DNA of 64,000 bases from Paenibacillus alginolyticus DSM 5050 = NBRC 15375 (GCF_000422905.1 NZ_AUGY01000001.1:124001-188000), one strand, 5' to 3'; numbered from the stretch's first letter, positions 8,633 to 17,837 are shown. Notes: generated by a model from the sequence alone, not told the origin. Made by a program: numbers and translations.

Positions 8633-9136
8633 ATGAATGGAGAAACTCAAATACAGAAAGCGTACGAATCCATACTTGGTCATGATTTTGAAAAAGCCAT
8701 TGAATGGTTTGAAAAAGCGATAGCTGAAGAACCAAACAATGCTGCCTATCACTACAAGCTATCGATTACCTTCGCAAGAAGCAACAAATTGTTAAAAGCC
8801 ATAGAGCATGCTTCTAAGGCACTAGAATTGGTTAAAGATAATGAAGCTTATCGTTATCATTTGCAAGTGCTGCATGCAAGAAAATTAGTTGAGAAAGCAC
8901 AAAAACAGCTGAGTACCCAATCTGAGCATTCGGAAAGCACGATTTTCTTACTAAAAGAAGCGATTGCTCTTGATCCTCTGGCTATTGAAGCGTATCTTAT
9001 TCTAGGAGAAGCATTTGCTTTTCGAAAGGATTATGGGAGAGCGTATCAAACCGTTATGGAAGCGGTGCGGTTGGAGCCTCACCATGAAATTGCCAGACAG
9101 CATGCGGCTCTCTATCAACAAAAGATGAAATTATAG
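8633..9136 (+). CDS. Tetratricopeptide-repeat protein
   Basis: A soluble 167-residue protein made largely of TPR helices, clearest at residues 15-70 (FEKAIEWFEKAIAEEPNNAAY and the next unit ending in ALELV) and 115-160 (AIALDPLAIEAYLILGEAF). TPR domains bind other proteins and the partner here is unknown. GAGGAGG lies 8 bases before the ATG. It sits between the MazG-like gene and dapB, where Bacillus subtilis has no counterpart that I recall. Confidence 0.8.
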   Translation: MNGETQIQKAYESILGHDFEKAIEWFEKAIAEEPNNAAYHYKLSITFARSNKLLKAIEHASKALELVKDNEAYRYHLQVLHARKLVEKAQKQLSTQSEHSESTIFLLKEAIALDPLAIEAYLILGEAFAFRKDYGRAYQTVMEAVRLEPHHEIARQHAALYQQKMKL

Positions 9137-9169
9137 GCTTGAAACATACAAAAAGGAGATATTCTCAAC

Positions 9170-9973
9170 ATGGATCGTAAAATTCGAGTTGCCGTTATTG
9201 GTGCAAGTGGAAGAATGGGGCGAGAGGTCGTGAAGACCGTACTCACAGAGTCCGATATGGAATTGGTGGCGGGGGTTAACCGCTCCTCCGGTCCAATTGA
9301 TTTAGGAAGGATGGTAGGATTTGAAGAATGTGGGGTTCAAATGAGCAATGATTTGGAGCAGGCACTCACAGAATCCAGACCAGACGTTTTAGTAGATTTT
9401 ACAGGACCGCAAACAGCGGTTTCACATACAAACTTGGCTATTCGCCTTGGAATTCGCCCAGTAATGGGTACAACAGGATTTACGCCGGAAGCTATTGCTG
9501 AATTGGACAAGCAGTGCCAGGAAAGTGGAATTGGCGGAATCATAGCACCGAATTTCTCAATTGGAGCTATACTTATGATGAGATTTGCGGCTCAAGCGGC
9601 AAAATACTTTCCAAATCTTGAAATCATTGAGTATCACGGGGATCAAAAGCTGGACGCGCCTTCAGGAACGGCTGTGAAAACCGCGGAGCTTATCTCCGAA
9701 GTTAGAGGAGAGCTTCGTCAAGGCAATCCGAAAGAAGAAGAAACAATTGAAGGTTCGCGCGGCGGGTATTACAATGGATTTAGAATACATAGCGTTCGAC
9801 TGCCTGGCGTCTTTGCTCAGCAGGAAGTAATTATGGCGGAGCAGGGCCAAGCGCTCAAAATTAGACATGACTCCTATGATCGTGCAGCTTATATGCCTGG
9901 CGTCGCGATTGCTGTACGTAAAGTGATGACATATAGCGGAATGATTTATGGATTCGAGCATTTTATAGATTAA
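9170..9973 (+). CDS. dapB: 4-hydroxy-tetrahydrodipicolinate reductase
   Basis: Reduces 4-hydroxytetrahydrodipicolinate with NAD(P)H in the lysine and diaminopimelate pathway, which supplies cell-wall diaminopimelate and spore dipicolinate precursors. The Rossmann motif GASGRMG is at residues 10-16, and the active-site segment [15 protein letters not shown] carries the histidine and lysine used in catalysis. Length 267 is standard. The start is supported by AAAGGAG. The gene is followed within 26 bp by mgsA. Confidence 0.96.
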   Translation: MDRKIRVAVIGASGRMGREVVKTVLTESDMELVAGVNRSSGPIDLGRMVGFEECGVQMSNDLEQALTESRPDVLVDFTGPQTAVSHTNLAIRLGIRPVMGTTGFTPEAIAELDKQCQESGIGGIIAPNFSIGAILMMRFAAQAAKYFPNLEIIEYHGDQKLDAPSGTAVKTAELISEVRGELRQGNPKEEETIEGSRGGYYNGFRIHSVRLPGVFAQQEVIMAEQGQALKIRHDSYDRAAYMPGVAIAVRKVMTYSGMIYGFEHFID

Positions 9974-9999
9974 AGAGCCCTAGGGGAGTGGAAGTTAAG

Positions 10000-10419
10000 A
10001 TGTTAAAGATTGCGTTAATTGCCCATGATCGCAAGAAAGATGAAATGGTGAACTTCGTTACCGCGTATGAACATGTATTCGAAGGTCATAAGCTATATGG
10101 AACAGGTACGACAGCACAGCGCATTATGGATGGCACGAAATTAGACGTACATCGATTTATGTCAGGTCCACTTGGGGGCGACCAGCAAATTGGTGCATTG
10201 GTAGCGGAAAATGAGATGGATTTTATTATTTTCCTGCGCGATCCATTAATGGCTCAACCACATGAACCGGACATTATTGCTCTTCTGCGTTTATGTGATG
10301 TTCAAGGAATTCCTTGCGCCACGAATGTAGCAACAGCTGAACTCCTCGTCAGAGCGCTGGACCGCGGTGATTTCGCTTGGAGAGAGTTAGTACATAAATA
10401 TAAGCCAGGTATTGAATAA
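10000..10419 (+). CDS. mgsA: Methylglyoxal synthase
   Basis: Converts dihydroxyacetone phosphate to methylglyoxal and phosphate, a bypass of lower glycolysis. Conserved pieces are [10 protein letters not shown], the phosphate-binding [20 protein letters not shown] with the catalytic aspartate, and NVATAELLV. The ATG at 10000 is preferred over GTG at 9988, which overlaps the GGGGAG binding site. The next genes make bacillithiol, which detoxifies methylglyoxal, so the neighbourhood is functionally coherent. Confidence 0.94.
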   Translation: MLKIALIAHDRKKDEMVNFVTAYEHVFEGHKLYGTGTTAQRIMDGTKLDVHRFMSGPLGGDQQIGALVAENEMDFIIFLRDPLMAQPHEPDIIALLRLCDVQGIPCATNVATAELLVRALDRGDFAWRELVHKYKPGIE

Positions 10420-10420
10420 G

Positions 10421-11113
10421 ATGAGCGAAACTCTCGATATTCTTATATTTGGCGCACATGCAGATGATGCTGAGATTGGAATGGGGGCCACCATTGCCAA
10501 ACATACCAAGTCTGAGCTTAAGGTTGGACTTTGTGATTTAACCTATGCCGAAATGTCCTCCAATGGCACAGTGGAAACAAGACTCGAGGAAGCTGAACTA
10601 GCTGCAAGTATTCTGGGCGTGAAGGTACGTACGAATCTGGGACTGCCGGATCGAGGATTAGTTGCCACGCAGGCAAATATTGAGCGGATTACGCAAGAAA
10701 TCCGTAAATTCAAGCCGAGAATCGTGTTTGCGCCCTACTGGCAGGACCGGCATCCAGACCATGTGGCCTGTTCGGGGCTGGTTCAGGAAGCTGTTTTTAA
10801 CGCAAAGCTTCGCAAGTATTTGCCTGATTCAGAGCCTGTGAATGTGGAGCAGCTGTACTTTTATTTTATAAATGATGTATACGAAGCTGATCTTATGGTA
10901 GATGTAACCGATTATTACGATGATAAAATTGCTTCACTGAGCGCTTACCGCTCACAATTTATAACAGGTCAAGGTACGGTTGCCACGCCTTTAAATCAGG
11001 GCTATATCGAAAGAGTTGAAGCTCGAGATCGCGTATTAGGTCAAAAGCGTTTGTTAAAATATGCAGAAGGTTTCGTTTCTAAGCTGCCGTTCGTGGTAGA
11101 TCGATTCGTTTGA
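10421..11113 (+). CDS. bshB1: Bacillithiol biosynthesis deacetylase BshB1
   Basis: Zinc-dependent PIG-L/LmbE-type deacetylase that removes the acetyl group from N-acetylglucosaminyl malate, the second step of bacillithiol synthesis. The metal site is seen as AHADDAEIGMG near the N-terminus and RHPDH in the middle, which together give the usual His-Asp...His-Asp-His ligands. The expected AHPDD appears as AHADD. The ATG at 10421 follows the mgsA stop by one base. A TTG nine bases upstream is possible. Followed by bshA. Confidence 0.93.
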   Translation: MSETLDILIFGAHADDAEIGMGATIAKHTKSELKVGLCDLTYAEMSSNGTVETRLEEAELAASILGVKVRTNLGLPDRGLVATQANIERITQEIRKFKPRIVFAPYWQDRHPDHVACSGLVQEAVFNAKLRKYLPDSEPVNVEQLYFYFINDVYEADLMVDVTDYYDDKIASLSAYRSQFITGQGTVATPLNQGYIERVEARDRVLGQKRLLKYAEGFVSKLPFVVDRFV

Positions 11114-11128
11114 TCGGAAAAGAGGTGC

Positions 11129-12304
11129 ATGATGAAAGATAAACTCAAGATTGGAATTACTTGTTATCCGACTTTAGGTGGCTCAGGTGTTGTTGCTACG
11201 GAACTTGGCAAGCTGCTTGCCGAAAAAGGGCACGAGGTTCATTTTATTACACACAGCATGCCTTTTCGTTTGGGCAAATTTCATAAAAATATTTTTTATC
11301 ATGAAGTGGAAGTTAGTCAATATTATGTCTTTCGGTATCCGCCTTATGACCTTTCTCTCGCCAGTAAGCTAGCGCAGGTCGCCAAGATGGAGGAACTGGA
11401 TTTACTTCATGTTCATTATGCCATTCCTCATGCCGTGTGTGCACTTCTGGCGAAACAGATGGTTGGAACTAAGCTCAAGGTTGTCACGACACTCCATGGA
11501 ACCGACATAACCGTTCTAGGACAGGATCAATCCATTTCCGACTTGATTCGTTATGCGATTAATGAAAGCGATGCGGTTACAGCGGTTTCGAAGGATTTAA
11601 TCAAAGAAACAAGAGAATTATTGGATATTGATCGTGACATCGATCTAACTTATAATTTCGTCGATAAACGGGTGTATTACCCGCGTGATATAACGAAGCT
11701 TAGAGGCGAGTTTGCCCGGCCTGATGAGAAGATTCTGATTCATATTTCTAATTTTAGACCTGTCAAGCGGGTGCAGGATGTCATTGATATTTTTGCAAAA
11801 GTCAGCAAGGAGATTCCGTCGCGTCTCTTGTTCGTAGGAGAAGGTCCTGATCTGTCCAAAATGATTGCTAAAGTTAAGGAACTAGGTCTCACTGATAAGG
11901 TCACGTTCTGCGGTAAACAGGATGATGTAGCGCAGGTGATTTCCCTTGCCGACGTGATGCTGCTTCCATCGGAAAAAGAGAGCTTCGGTTTAGTGGCTCT
12001 AGAAGCAATGGCATGCGGAGTACCAACAATCGGCTCCAATGCCGGCGGGATTCCCGAGCTCATCACGCACGGTGAAACCGGCTATTTAGCAGATGTTGGG
12101 GATACTGATAAAATGGCTGAACATGTCGTAAATTTGCTTAGCAATCAAGTATTGTATGAGCGAGTATCGCAGAATTGCCTAACTCGTGCTCGACATACCT
12201 TCTGTAATGACATAACTACGGTTCAATATGAGGAAATTTATTATCGCGTGTTGGGCAGAGAACTGCCAAAATCTCATCGTATTACAGCTTCGTCCTGTCA
12301 ATAA
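11129..12304 (+). CDS. bshA: N-acetyl-alpha-D-glucosaminyl L-malate synthase BshA
   Basis: GT4-family glycosyltransferase joining N-acetylglucosamine from UDP-GlcNAc to L-malate, the first step of bacillithiol synthesis. Visible family elements are the N-terminal KIGITCYPTLGGSGVVATELG loop region, the HVHYAIPHA segment, STLHGTDITVLG-like TTLHGTDIT, and the nucleotide-sugar motif EKESFGLVALEAMACGVP near residue 290. Length 391 is normal. AGAGGTG precedes the paired ATG codons. It lies 15 bp after bshB1. Confidence 0.95.
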   Translation: MMKDKLKIGITCYPTLGGSGVVATELGKLLAEKGHEVHFITHSMPFRLGKFHKNIFYHEVEVSQYYVFRYPPYDLSLASKLAQVAKMEELDLLHVHYAIPHAVCALLAKQMVGTKLKVVTTLHGTDITVLGQDQSISDLIRYAINESDAVTAVSKDLIKETRELLDIDRDIDLTYNFVDKRVYYPRDITKLRGEFARPDEKILIHISNFRPVKRVQDVIDIFAKVSKEIPSRLLFVGEGPDLSKMIAKVKELGLTDKVTFCGKQDDVAQVISLADVMLLPSEKESFGLVALEAMACGVPTIGSNAGGIPELITHGETGYLADVGDTDKMAEHVVNLLSNQVLYERVSQNCLTRARHTFCNDITTVQYEEIYYRVLGRELPKSHRITASSCQ

Positions 12305-12330
12305 AAGGACGTTAGCAGGTTAGGAGTAAC

Positions 12331-13653
12331 ATGTCGGATGTTGTTAAAGCAAAAGTAATAGATCCTGGAGCTTCTATCGTTCTCACTAAGCTTACGGAAG
12401 CTGGTTATGAGGCGTATCTTGTAGGTGGCTGCGTTCGTGATGCTGTTCTTGGCAGACCGATCAAGGACATCGACATTGCGACGTCTGCATTGCCTGAGCA
12501 GGTGATGTCGTGTTTCCCGCGGACGGCGCCAACGGGTCTGCAGCACGGTACCGTAACGGTTATCCTGTCACAGGGGACGTACGAGGTGACGACGTTTCGC
12601 AAGGAAACCGAGTATGAGGGCTTCCGCCGCCCGACTTCCGTCGAATACATTTCGGATTTGACGGAGGATTTGAAGCGGCGCGATTTTACGATGAACGCAA
12701 TGGCGATGGACGCAGCGGGTGTTGTATTGGATCCTTTCGCAGGGCAACAGGATCTGGGCTTAGGTGTGCTCCGCTGCGTGGGGGCTGCAGAGGAACGATT
12801 CGGCGAAGATGCGCTGCGCATGCTTCGCTGTGTTCGTTTTGCCTCGACCTATGGATTGGAGGTCGAGGCGAGTACGTGGCAGGCGCTGCTTGCGCAAGCT
12901 CCGCTGCTGCGCCACATCGCCATGGAGCGCGTGCGCAGCGAGCTGCAGCGCATGATCGAAGGCCCAGCCCCCGCACGGGCTGTGCGGTTACTACTGGCGA
13001 GCCGCCTCACGGCGCACCTCAAAAAGCAGCTGCCGCTGCCTTTTGAGCAATGGCTCGCCTGGGATGACGCGCTGGACGCTGTCAGCGCGCTGGAAGGGCA
13101 GCATGACCGCTGGGCCATGCTGCTCATGCTTCTGGAGATGCCGGCGGACACGGTCCGCACGGCGCTCCAGGAGCTGACCTTCTCCCGCGCCGATTGCCAA
13201 GCGGTCGTGGCGGTGCTGGCCCTGCGCGAGGCTGTGGCCGCGCAGCTTATGAGCGGCGGCGCTTCGCAGGACGCCGCATTCGTGCAGGACCCGGCTCCGC
13301 TGGAGCGGGTCTGGAAGCTTGGCGCGGTGCGCAGCGGCGAAGCCGCTGCCCGCGCGCTTCTGCGGCTGCTGCGCGTGCTGCCGCAATGCACGGAGCAGCG
13401 CGGCGAGCTCGCGCGCTTCCTGCAGACCGCCGCGCCGGTGCTGCTGCGACGCGGGGAGGCTTGGCTGAAGGAGGTCCCCTGCTTCAGCCTGAAGGAACTT
13501 GCCATATCCGGCACGGATTTGGCGGTGGAGCTTGGCCGGCAGCCGGGCCCATGGATGGGCATGCTGCTGCAGCAGCTCCTTGAACGAACCGCGCTCGGTG
13601 AAATTGCGAACGAGCGAGAATCACTTTTACTAGCCGCGCGTGCTGCGAAGTAG
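12331..13653 (+). CDS. cca: CCA tRNA nucleotidyltransferase
   Basis: Adds or repairs the 3'-terminal CCA of tRNAs. The class-II nucleotidyltransferase head carries GGCVRD (about residue 32), the metal-binding DIDIATSA, and the FTMNAMAMD and ERFGEDALRMLRCVRFAS motifs. The 440-residue length is usual for Bacillales. From about 12880 to 13580 the coding sequence becomes strikingly GC-rich, with alanine, arginine and leucine in excess, while the first 500 bases are ordinary for the window. The last codons form part of a terminator hairpin. Confidence 0.95.
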   Translation: MSDVVKAKVIDPGASIVLTKLTEAGYEAYLVGGCVRDAVLGRPIKDIDIATSALPEQVMSCFPRTAPTGLQHGTVTVILSQGTYEVTTFRKETEYEGFRRPTSVEYISDLTEDLKRRDFTMNAMAMDAAGVVLDPFAGQQDLGLGVLRCVGAAEERFGEDALRMLRCVRFASTYGLEVEASTWQALLAQAPLLRHIAMERVRSELQRMIEGPAPARAVRLLLASRLTAHLKKQLPLPFEQWLAWDDALDAVSALEGQHDRWAMLLMLLEMPADTVRTALQELTFSRADCQAVVAVLALREAVAAQLMSGGASQDAAFVQDPAPLERVWKLGAVRSGEAAARALLRLLRVLPQCTEQRGELARFLQTAAPVLLRRGEAWLKEVPCFSLKELAISGTDLAVELGRQPGPWMGMLLQQLLERTALGEIANERESLLLAARAAK

Positions 13654-13675
13654 CAGCGCAGCGCGGTTTTTTTAT
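13634..13675 (+). terminator. Terminator overlapping the end of cca
   Basis: CCGCGCGTGCTGC and GCAGCGCAGCGCGG pair across a short loop that contains the TAG stop codon and run into TTTTTTT. The hairpin therefore begins inside the coding sequence. Confidence 0.85.
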
Positions 13676-13738
13676 TATTTTAATGATGATATTATGGGTG
13701 TAATCCGTCCACTCGAGCGATGTTGTATTGGATACAAA

Positions 13739-13758
13739 TGTTGCACGAACTACAACAA
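13739..13758. repeat. Dispersed palindromic element, copy D
   Basis: TGTTGCA, five bases, TACAACA. The same imperfect palindrome occurs three more times at 27451-27607 (see the entries there). It lies between cca and birA, in 166 bp that otherwise show nothing. Confidence 0.5.
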
Positions 13759-13819
13759 CTGCAGCATTACCAGATGAATCAATCTCAAAATAAATTACCG
13801 ATAGATCGTGAGTGATCGT

Positions 13820-14788
13820 ATGAACAAACGTATTTTAGAGCTGTTCCAAGAATTTCCGGAAGCTTACGTTTCCGGCGAGGAAATCAGCCGACGACTTAAC
13901 GTTAGCCGCACTGCGATCTGGAAGCATATCGAAGAGCTTCGATCGGCAGGCTATGAATTTGAAGCAGCCCCGCGCAAAGGGTATCGATTGCTGAGCAAGC
14001 CTAATACATGGCAAGTGAACGAACTGTTGAGCGGGCTGAGAACCAAGGTTCTTGGTCAGAAAATCCATGTTTACGGAGAAGTCGAATCTACGCAGACCAT
14101 TGCACACGCTCTCGTTGCATCAGGAGCTCCTGAGGGCACGCTTGTGCTGGCAGAGGCTCAGACAGCGGGAAGAGGCCGAATGGGGCGTGCGTGGCATTCT
14201 CCGGCCGGTAAAGGGATCTGGATGAGTCTCGTGTTAACGCCTCGCATTCCTGTTTTTTTCATGCCTCAATTAACGCTGCTTAGCGCGGTAGCTCTGTGTC
14301 GCTCCATCCAGAAGGTTTGCCAGGTAGACATCGGCATTAAATGGCCCAATGATCTTCTGATTAAAGGGAAAAAGGTGAGCGGTATTTTGCTAGAAAGCAG
14401 CGGGGAAGATGAAAGGCTCAAATATGTGATTGCAGGGATTGGCATCAGTGTGAATTTGAAGACGGAGGATTATCCCGAAGAACTTCGAAATATTGCGACT
14501 TCACTTGCGATTGAATCGGGCGCAGACATCCCAAGAGAAAGTTTGGTACAAGCCTTTCTTTTAGAATTTGAAGAGCTTTATGCGCTTTATTTGGAGAAAG
14601 GCTTCGCCCCCATCCGATTGCTTTGGGAGGCACTCAGTGTTACTTTGAAGCGTCCAATCCGTACGCACACTCCATCAGGTGTCGTTGAAGGCATCGCTGA
14701 TTCATTGGATGATTCAGGTGCTTTAACGGTAATAACACAAGCTGGAGAGAAAATAAAGATCTATTCCGGAGATATTGAACTGAAGTAA
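13820..14788 (+). CDS. birA: Bifunctional biotin-protein ligase / biotin operon repressor
   Basis: Attaches biotin to acetyl-CoA carboxylase and, through its N-terminal winged helix, represses biotin genes. The helix-turn-helix is at about residues 15-50 (SRRLNVSRTAIWKHIEEL), followed by the ligase domain with GRGRMGRAWHS (biotinyl-AMP loop) and KWPNDLLIKGKKVSGILLE. The ATG at 13820 is chosen by alignment with known BirA starts. A GTG at 13808 in frame is possible, and neither has a good ribosome binding site. Confidence 0.94.
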   Translation: MNKRILELFQEFPEAYVSGEEISRRLNVSRTAIWKHIEELRSAGYEFEAAPRKGYRLLSKPNTWQVNELLSGLRTKVLGQKIHVYGEVESTQTIAHALVASGAPEGTLVLAEAQTAGRGRMGRAWHSPAGKGIWMSLVLTPRIPVFFMPQLTLLSAVALCRSIQKVCQVDIGIKWPNDLLIKGKKVSGILLESSGEDERLKYVIAGIGISVNLKTEDYPEELRNIATSLAIESGADIPRESLVQAFLLEFEELYALYLEKGFAPIRLLWEALSVTLKRPIRTHTPSGVVEGIADSLDDSGALTVITQAGEKIKIYSGDIELK

Positions 14789-14791
14789 AGG

Positions 14792-14820
14792 TATCAAATG
14801 GAAGTAACATTTGGTATAAT
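14792..14820 (+). promoter_or_regulatory. Extended -10 promoter for the panBCD leader
   Basis: TGGTATAAT (14812-14820) is a consensus -10 with the TGn extension. The -35 region is poor. It begins four bases after the birA stop and would start transcription near 14827, about 200 bases before panB. Confidence 0.65.
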
Positions 14821-14826
14821 AACATG

Positions 14827-15010
14827 ACAAGGCGGTATCCTTAAAGGAACTGCACTTGCAGCTTGACGGTTAGATTAGTTACAAAGGAATAGAACTTGAA
14901 ACAAGATGTTGGATTCTGCTCTGAGCCTTATGGGACCGAGACAGAGGGATCATTGGATTCTTTCTGCATGCGATCCTTTTAGCTCTTAGCTAAAAGGTTT
15001 TTTATTTTTT
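14827..15010 (+). ncRNA. Candidate cis-regulatory leader RNA of panBCD
   Basis: A long untranslated leader between the promoter and panB. CTCTG (14919-14923) pairs with CAGAG (14942-14946) around a purine-rich interior containing GGGACCGAGA. GGATC (14947-14951) can pair with GATCC (14972-14976), and the last two bases of GATCC are also the first two of the terminator stem, so the two structures compete. This is attenuator or riboswitch architecture. The pan motif RNA described upstream of panB genes in Firmicutes is the obvious candidate, but I cannot confirm its consensus from memory. Confidence 0.55.
14975..15010 (+). terminator. Leader terminator upstream of panB
   Basis: A perfect 10-bp stem, CCTTTTAGCT with AGCTAAAAGG, has a CTT loop and is followed by a T-rich tract of about 13 bases. 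It ends 20 bases before the panB start, so it acts within the panB transcript and is probably conditional. Confidence 0.8.
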
Positions 15011-15030
15011 ATAGGGAAGTTGGGATATCA

Positions 15031-15888
15031 ATGGAACAACGTAAGCCGCTTACGACAGCAAAGATGAGAAAAATGAAGCAAGATGGCGTTCCCATTACCA
15101 TGGTAACTGCTTATGATTATCCCTCAGCCCGATTGGCGGAAGAGGCTGGAATTGATGTTATCCTTGTTGGAGATTCGCTGGGGAATGTCGTACTAGGCTA
15201 CGATTCAACCCTGCCGGTCACACTGGATGATATGGTTTACCAGACACGTGCCGCGGTGCGAGGAGCTTCAAATACGTTCATTGTAGCAGATATGCCTTTC
15301 TTAACTTATCATGGAAGCTTGGACACGACATTTCGAGGTGTTGCCCGATTAATGCAGGAAGGCGGAGCAAAGGCAGTTAAGCTGGAAGGCGGAGCTGAGA
15401 TTGCGGCAACCGTTAAAGCGATCACGGAAGCCGGTGTGCCAGTCGTTGGACATTTGGGTTTAACTCCGCAATCTGTACATCAACTTGGTGGATTTCGTGT
15501 ACAAGGACGCAGCTCCGAGCAAGCCGAGAAACTGCTCAATGATGCCAAAGCTCTGGAGGAAGCGGGAGCTTTCGCGGTGGTCTTAGAGCTGGTGACTGAC
15601 GAGTTGGCTGAGTGGATAACGAAGCAGCTGTCGATCCCGACGATTGGCATTGGTTCTGGCATTCACTGCGATGGGCAAGTACTTGTTTATCATGATCTGC
15701 TTCAGTATGGTTCTGACAGTGCTGCCAGAAAGTTCGTAAAAGCATACGCGAATATAGGGGAAACTATTCGTGCAGGTATAGGCGAATATGTGAAAGAAGT
15801 GAAAGCGCGGGCATTCCCTGCGCCAGAGCATACGTTTCATATGGACAACGATGTTGTTGAATATTTATATGGCGATAAGGAGAAGTGA
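15031..15888 (+). CDS. panB: 3-methyl-2-oxobutanoate hydroxymethyltransferase
   Basis: Makes ketopantoate from alpha-ketoisovalerate and methylenetetrahydrofolate, the first committed step of pantothenate and CoA synthesis. Recognisable segments are VTAYDYPSARLAEEAG, ILVGDSLGNVVLG (metal-binding aspartates), MPFLTY, and PTIGIGSGIHCDGQVLVYHD. Length 285 is standard. First gene of panBCD, with overlaps or short gaps to panC, and behind a leader with a terminator. Confidence 0.96.
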   Translation: MEQRKPLTTAKMRKMKQDGVPITMVTAYDYPSARLAEEAGIDVILVGDSLGNVVLGYDSTLPVTLDDMVYQTRAAVRGASNTFIVADMPFLTYHGSLDTTFRGVARLMQEGGAKAVKLEGGAEIAATVKAITEAGVPVVGHLGLTPQSVHQLGGFRVQGRSSEQAEKLLNDAKALEEAGAFAVVLELVTDELAEWITKQLSIPTIGIGSGIHCDGQVLVYHDLLQYGSDSAARKFVKAYANIGETIRAGIGEYVKEVKARAFPAPEHTFHMDNDVVEYLYGDKEK

Positions 15889-15893
15889 GAGCC

Positions 15894-16775
15894 GTGGAAG
15901 CGATCCAGACCATGGAAGTGATTCATTCAATTGCTGATTTGCGTTCTCGCATTAAGGACTTCCGACGCAAGAACGACCAATCGGTTGGGTTTGTGCCCAC
16001 AATGGGCTATCTACACGAAGGCCATGCTAGTCTGCTCCGCAAAGCACGTGCTCAAAGCGGACTTGTCGTGCTAAGTATATTTGTTAATCCGCTCCAGTTC
16101 GGTCCAGGTGAGGATTTCGAGCGGTACCCGCGCAATACGGAGCGGGACTTGCAATTAGCCGAAGCGGCGGGGGTTGACCTGGTGTTTATGCCATCTGTGA
16201 GCGAAATGTATCCGGCACCTACACATACTACCGTCAGTGTGACAGGTCTTACCTCCAGACTTTGCGGAGCATCGCGCCCTGGACACTTTGATGGGGTCGC
16301 GACTGTCGTGAGCAAGCTGTTTCATATTGTGCAGCCGGATCAAGCCTTTTTTGGCCTGAAAGATGCCCAGCAAGTTGCTGTTATCGAACAAATGGTGCAA
16401 GATCTCAATCTCGATATCGAGATTGTTCCTTGTCCTATATTGCGTGAAGCAGACGGGCTGGCAATGAGTTCGCGTAACGTGTATCTGTCTGAGGAAGAAC
16501 GTAAGCAAGCTATCGTTTTGTCTCAATCCTTACAGAAAGCAAAGGCATATGTGGAATCACATGCAGCTTTTACTCCGCAGGAGCTTGAAAGCTTGGTCAG
16601 CCAACATCTTGCAACTGCACCTTTAGCCATCATTGACTATGTAGAGGTACTTGCTTATCCGACTTTAGAACCTTTTGAAAATAGCCATCATACCGATTCT
16701 ATTATTATTGCTTTGGCCGTGAAATTCGGCAAGACGCGTTTGATCGATAATTTAATTTTACAAGTCAGGAAGTGA
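15894..16775 (+). CDS. panC: Pantothenate synthetase
   Basis: Condenses pantoate with beta-alanine using ATP. The nucleotidyl-transfer motifs are clear: [14 protein letters not shown] (HxGH), [36 protein letters not shown], and MSSRNVYLS (KMSKS-like). Three starts are possible. GTG at 15894 is chosen because AAGGAG lies 10 bases upstream; GTG 15885 would be too close to it and ATG 15912 too far. It follows panB by 5 bp and precedes panD by 5 bp. Confidence 0.95.
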   Translation: MEAIQTMEVIHSIADLRSRIKDFRRKNDQSVGFVPTMGYLHEGHASLLRKARAQSGLVVLSIFVNPLQFGPGEDFERYPRNTERDLQLAEAAGVDLVFMPSVSEMYPAPTHTTVSVTGLTSRLCGASRPGHFDGVATVVSKLFHIVQPDQAFFGLKDAQQVAVIEQMVQDLNLDIEIVPCPILREADGLAMSSRNVYLSEEERKQAIVLSQSLQKAKAYVESHAAFTPQELESLVSQHLATAPLAIIDYVEVLAYPTLEPFENSHHTDSIIIALAVKFGKTRLIDNLILQVRK

Positions 16776-16780
16776 CCTCC

Positions 16781-17164
16781 ATGTTTCGAACCATGATGAA
16801 AGCTAAAATCCATCGCGCAACCGTTACGGAAGCGAATTTGAACTATATCGGAAGCATTACGATTGATGAAGATTTGATCGATCTGGTTGGTATGCTGCCG
16901 AATGAGAAAGTGCAAATTGTGAACAACAACAATGGCGCTCGTCTCGAAACTTATATTATTCCAGGGCCGCGCGGCACAGGTGTGATTTGTTTAAATGGGG
17001 CGGCTGCCCGATTAGTTCAGACCGGAGATACGGTAATTATTATTTCCTATGCGATGATGACAGATGAAGAGGCCAAGAAGCATCAACCAACGGTTGCCAT
17101 TATGAGTGAAAATAATAAAGTTGCACAGCTTTTGAAGGAAGAAGAGCATTCCACGATCCTTTAA
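16781..17164 (+). CDS. panD: Aspartate 1-decarboxylase
   Basis: Makes beta-alanine from aspartate for pantothenate. The proenzyme cleaves itself between Gly24 and Ser25, seen here as YIGSIT, to generate the pyruvoyl cofactor from Ser25. The following ITIDEDLID and [15 protein letters not shown] are also conserved. The ATG at 16781 puts the cleavage site at the usual position, and AGGAAG lies ahead of it. Length 127 is typical. Last gene of panBCD. Confidence 0.96.
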   Translation: MFRTMMKAKIHRATVTEANLNYIGSITIDEDLIDLVGMLPNEKVQIVNNNNGARLETYIIPGPRGTGVICLNGAAARLVQTGDTVIIISYAMMTDEEAKKHQPTVAIMSENNKVAQLLKEEEHSTIL

Positions 17165-17243
17165 GAGGATGACTTCCATGCATGAAATCGGCTCTGTTTA
17201 CAAAGAATGAGGATAAGCTTTCGAAGCAAAGGTGGGATGCCAA

Positions 17244-17837
17244 ATGTTTAAGCATTTATTTTCCACAATGAACGAGGTTTTGGAAGAAATCCAAAAAGAA
17301 TATCCGAATAGTGATGTGGAAAAAAAGGCGGAGCTCGACGAACAATTGCAGGTGTTGAAGACGATGAGCGATGAGTTCATCGAGGCATGGCTGCTTTTTG
17401 AGGAGAAGTTGGGAAAGTTTTATGGGGCCGTACCGATGAGTACCCAAACCCTTCATGATGAGCTAATGGATCTAGATGTGTCTGGGAAGCAGACGGATGA
17501 GTTCATGCGGGGCCAGGGGTTTTACAAACTTTATATGTACGATCAAGCGATCAAAGAATTCGAAGTGCTGATTCAAAGGCAGCCGGATTTCTTGTTGGCT
17601 CGGGTGTATTTAGCGATGGGGCATTTGCGCAAAGGGGAGTTTGGAGAAGCTTATCAACACTTCAAGTTCCTTCTGCCCTTGACCGACAATACCAAGATGA
17701 AGGCCATTTCCTACAACGCAATGGGCTGCATACAAGTGCAAAATCAGAATATGGAAAAAGCCTTTGAATATTTTCAAAAAGCGTATCACACTGATCCTTC
17801 TTGCATGGAGCCGCTGATCAATTTGGACGAATCCTAA
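17244..17837 (+). CDS. Tetratricopeptide-repeat protein
   Basis: A soluble 197-residue protein. The N-terminal third is a charged helix or coiled coil (DVEKKAELDEQLQVLKTM), and the rest forms about three TPR units, including YKLYMYDQAIKEFEVLIQRQP, ARVYLAMGHLRKGEFGEAYQ and the NMEKAFEYFQKAYHTDPS unit. The partner is unknown. The ATG at 17244 has AAAGGTGGG 7 bases upstream, and a GTG at 17232 falls inside that site. It lies between panD and dinG. Confidence 0.8.
   Translation: MFKHLFSTMNEVLEEIQKEYPNSDVEKKAELDEQLQVLKTMSDEFIEAWLLFEEKLGKFYGAVPMSTQTLHDELMDLDVSGKQTDEFMRGQGFYKLYMYDQAIKEFEVLIQRQPDFLLARVYLAMGHLRKGEFGEAYQHFKFLLPLTDNTKMKAISYNAMGCIQVQNQNMEKAFEYFQKAYHTDPSCMEPLINLDES

Noticed and set aside
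12849-13562. 237-codon open frame on the minus strand opposite cca
   Set aside because: It lies in the GC-rich island, where antisense frames stay open by composition; it is serine- and arginine-rich with no family resemblance, and the plus-strand gene is certain.
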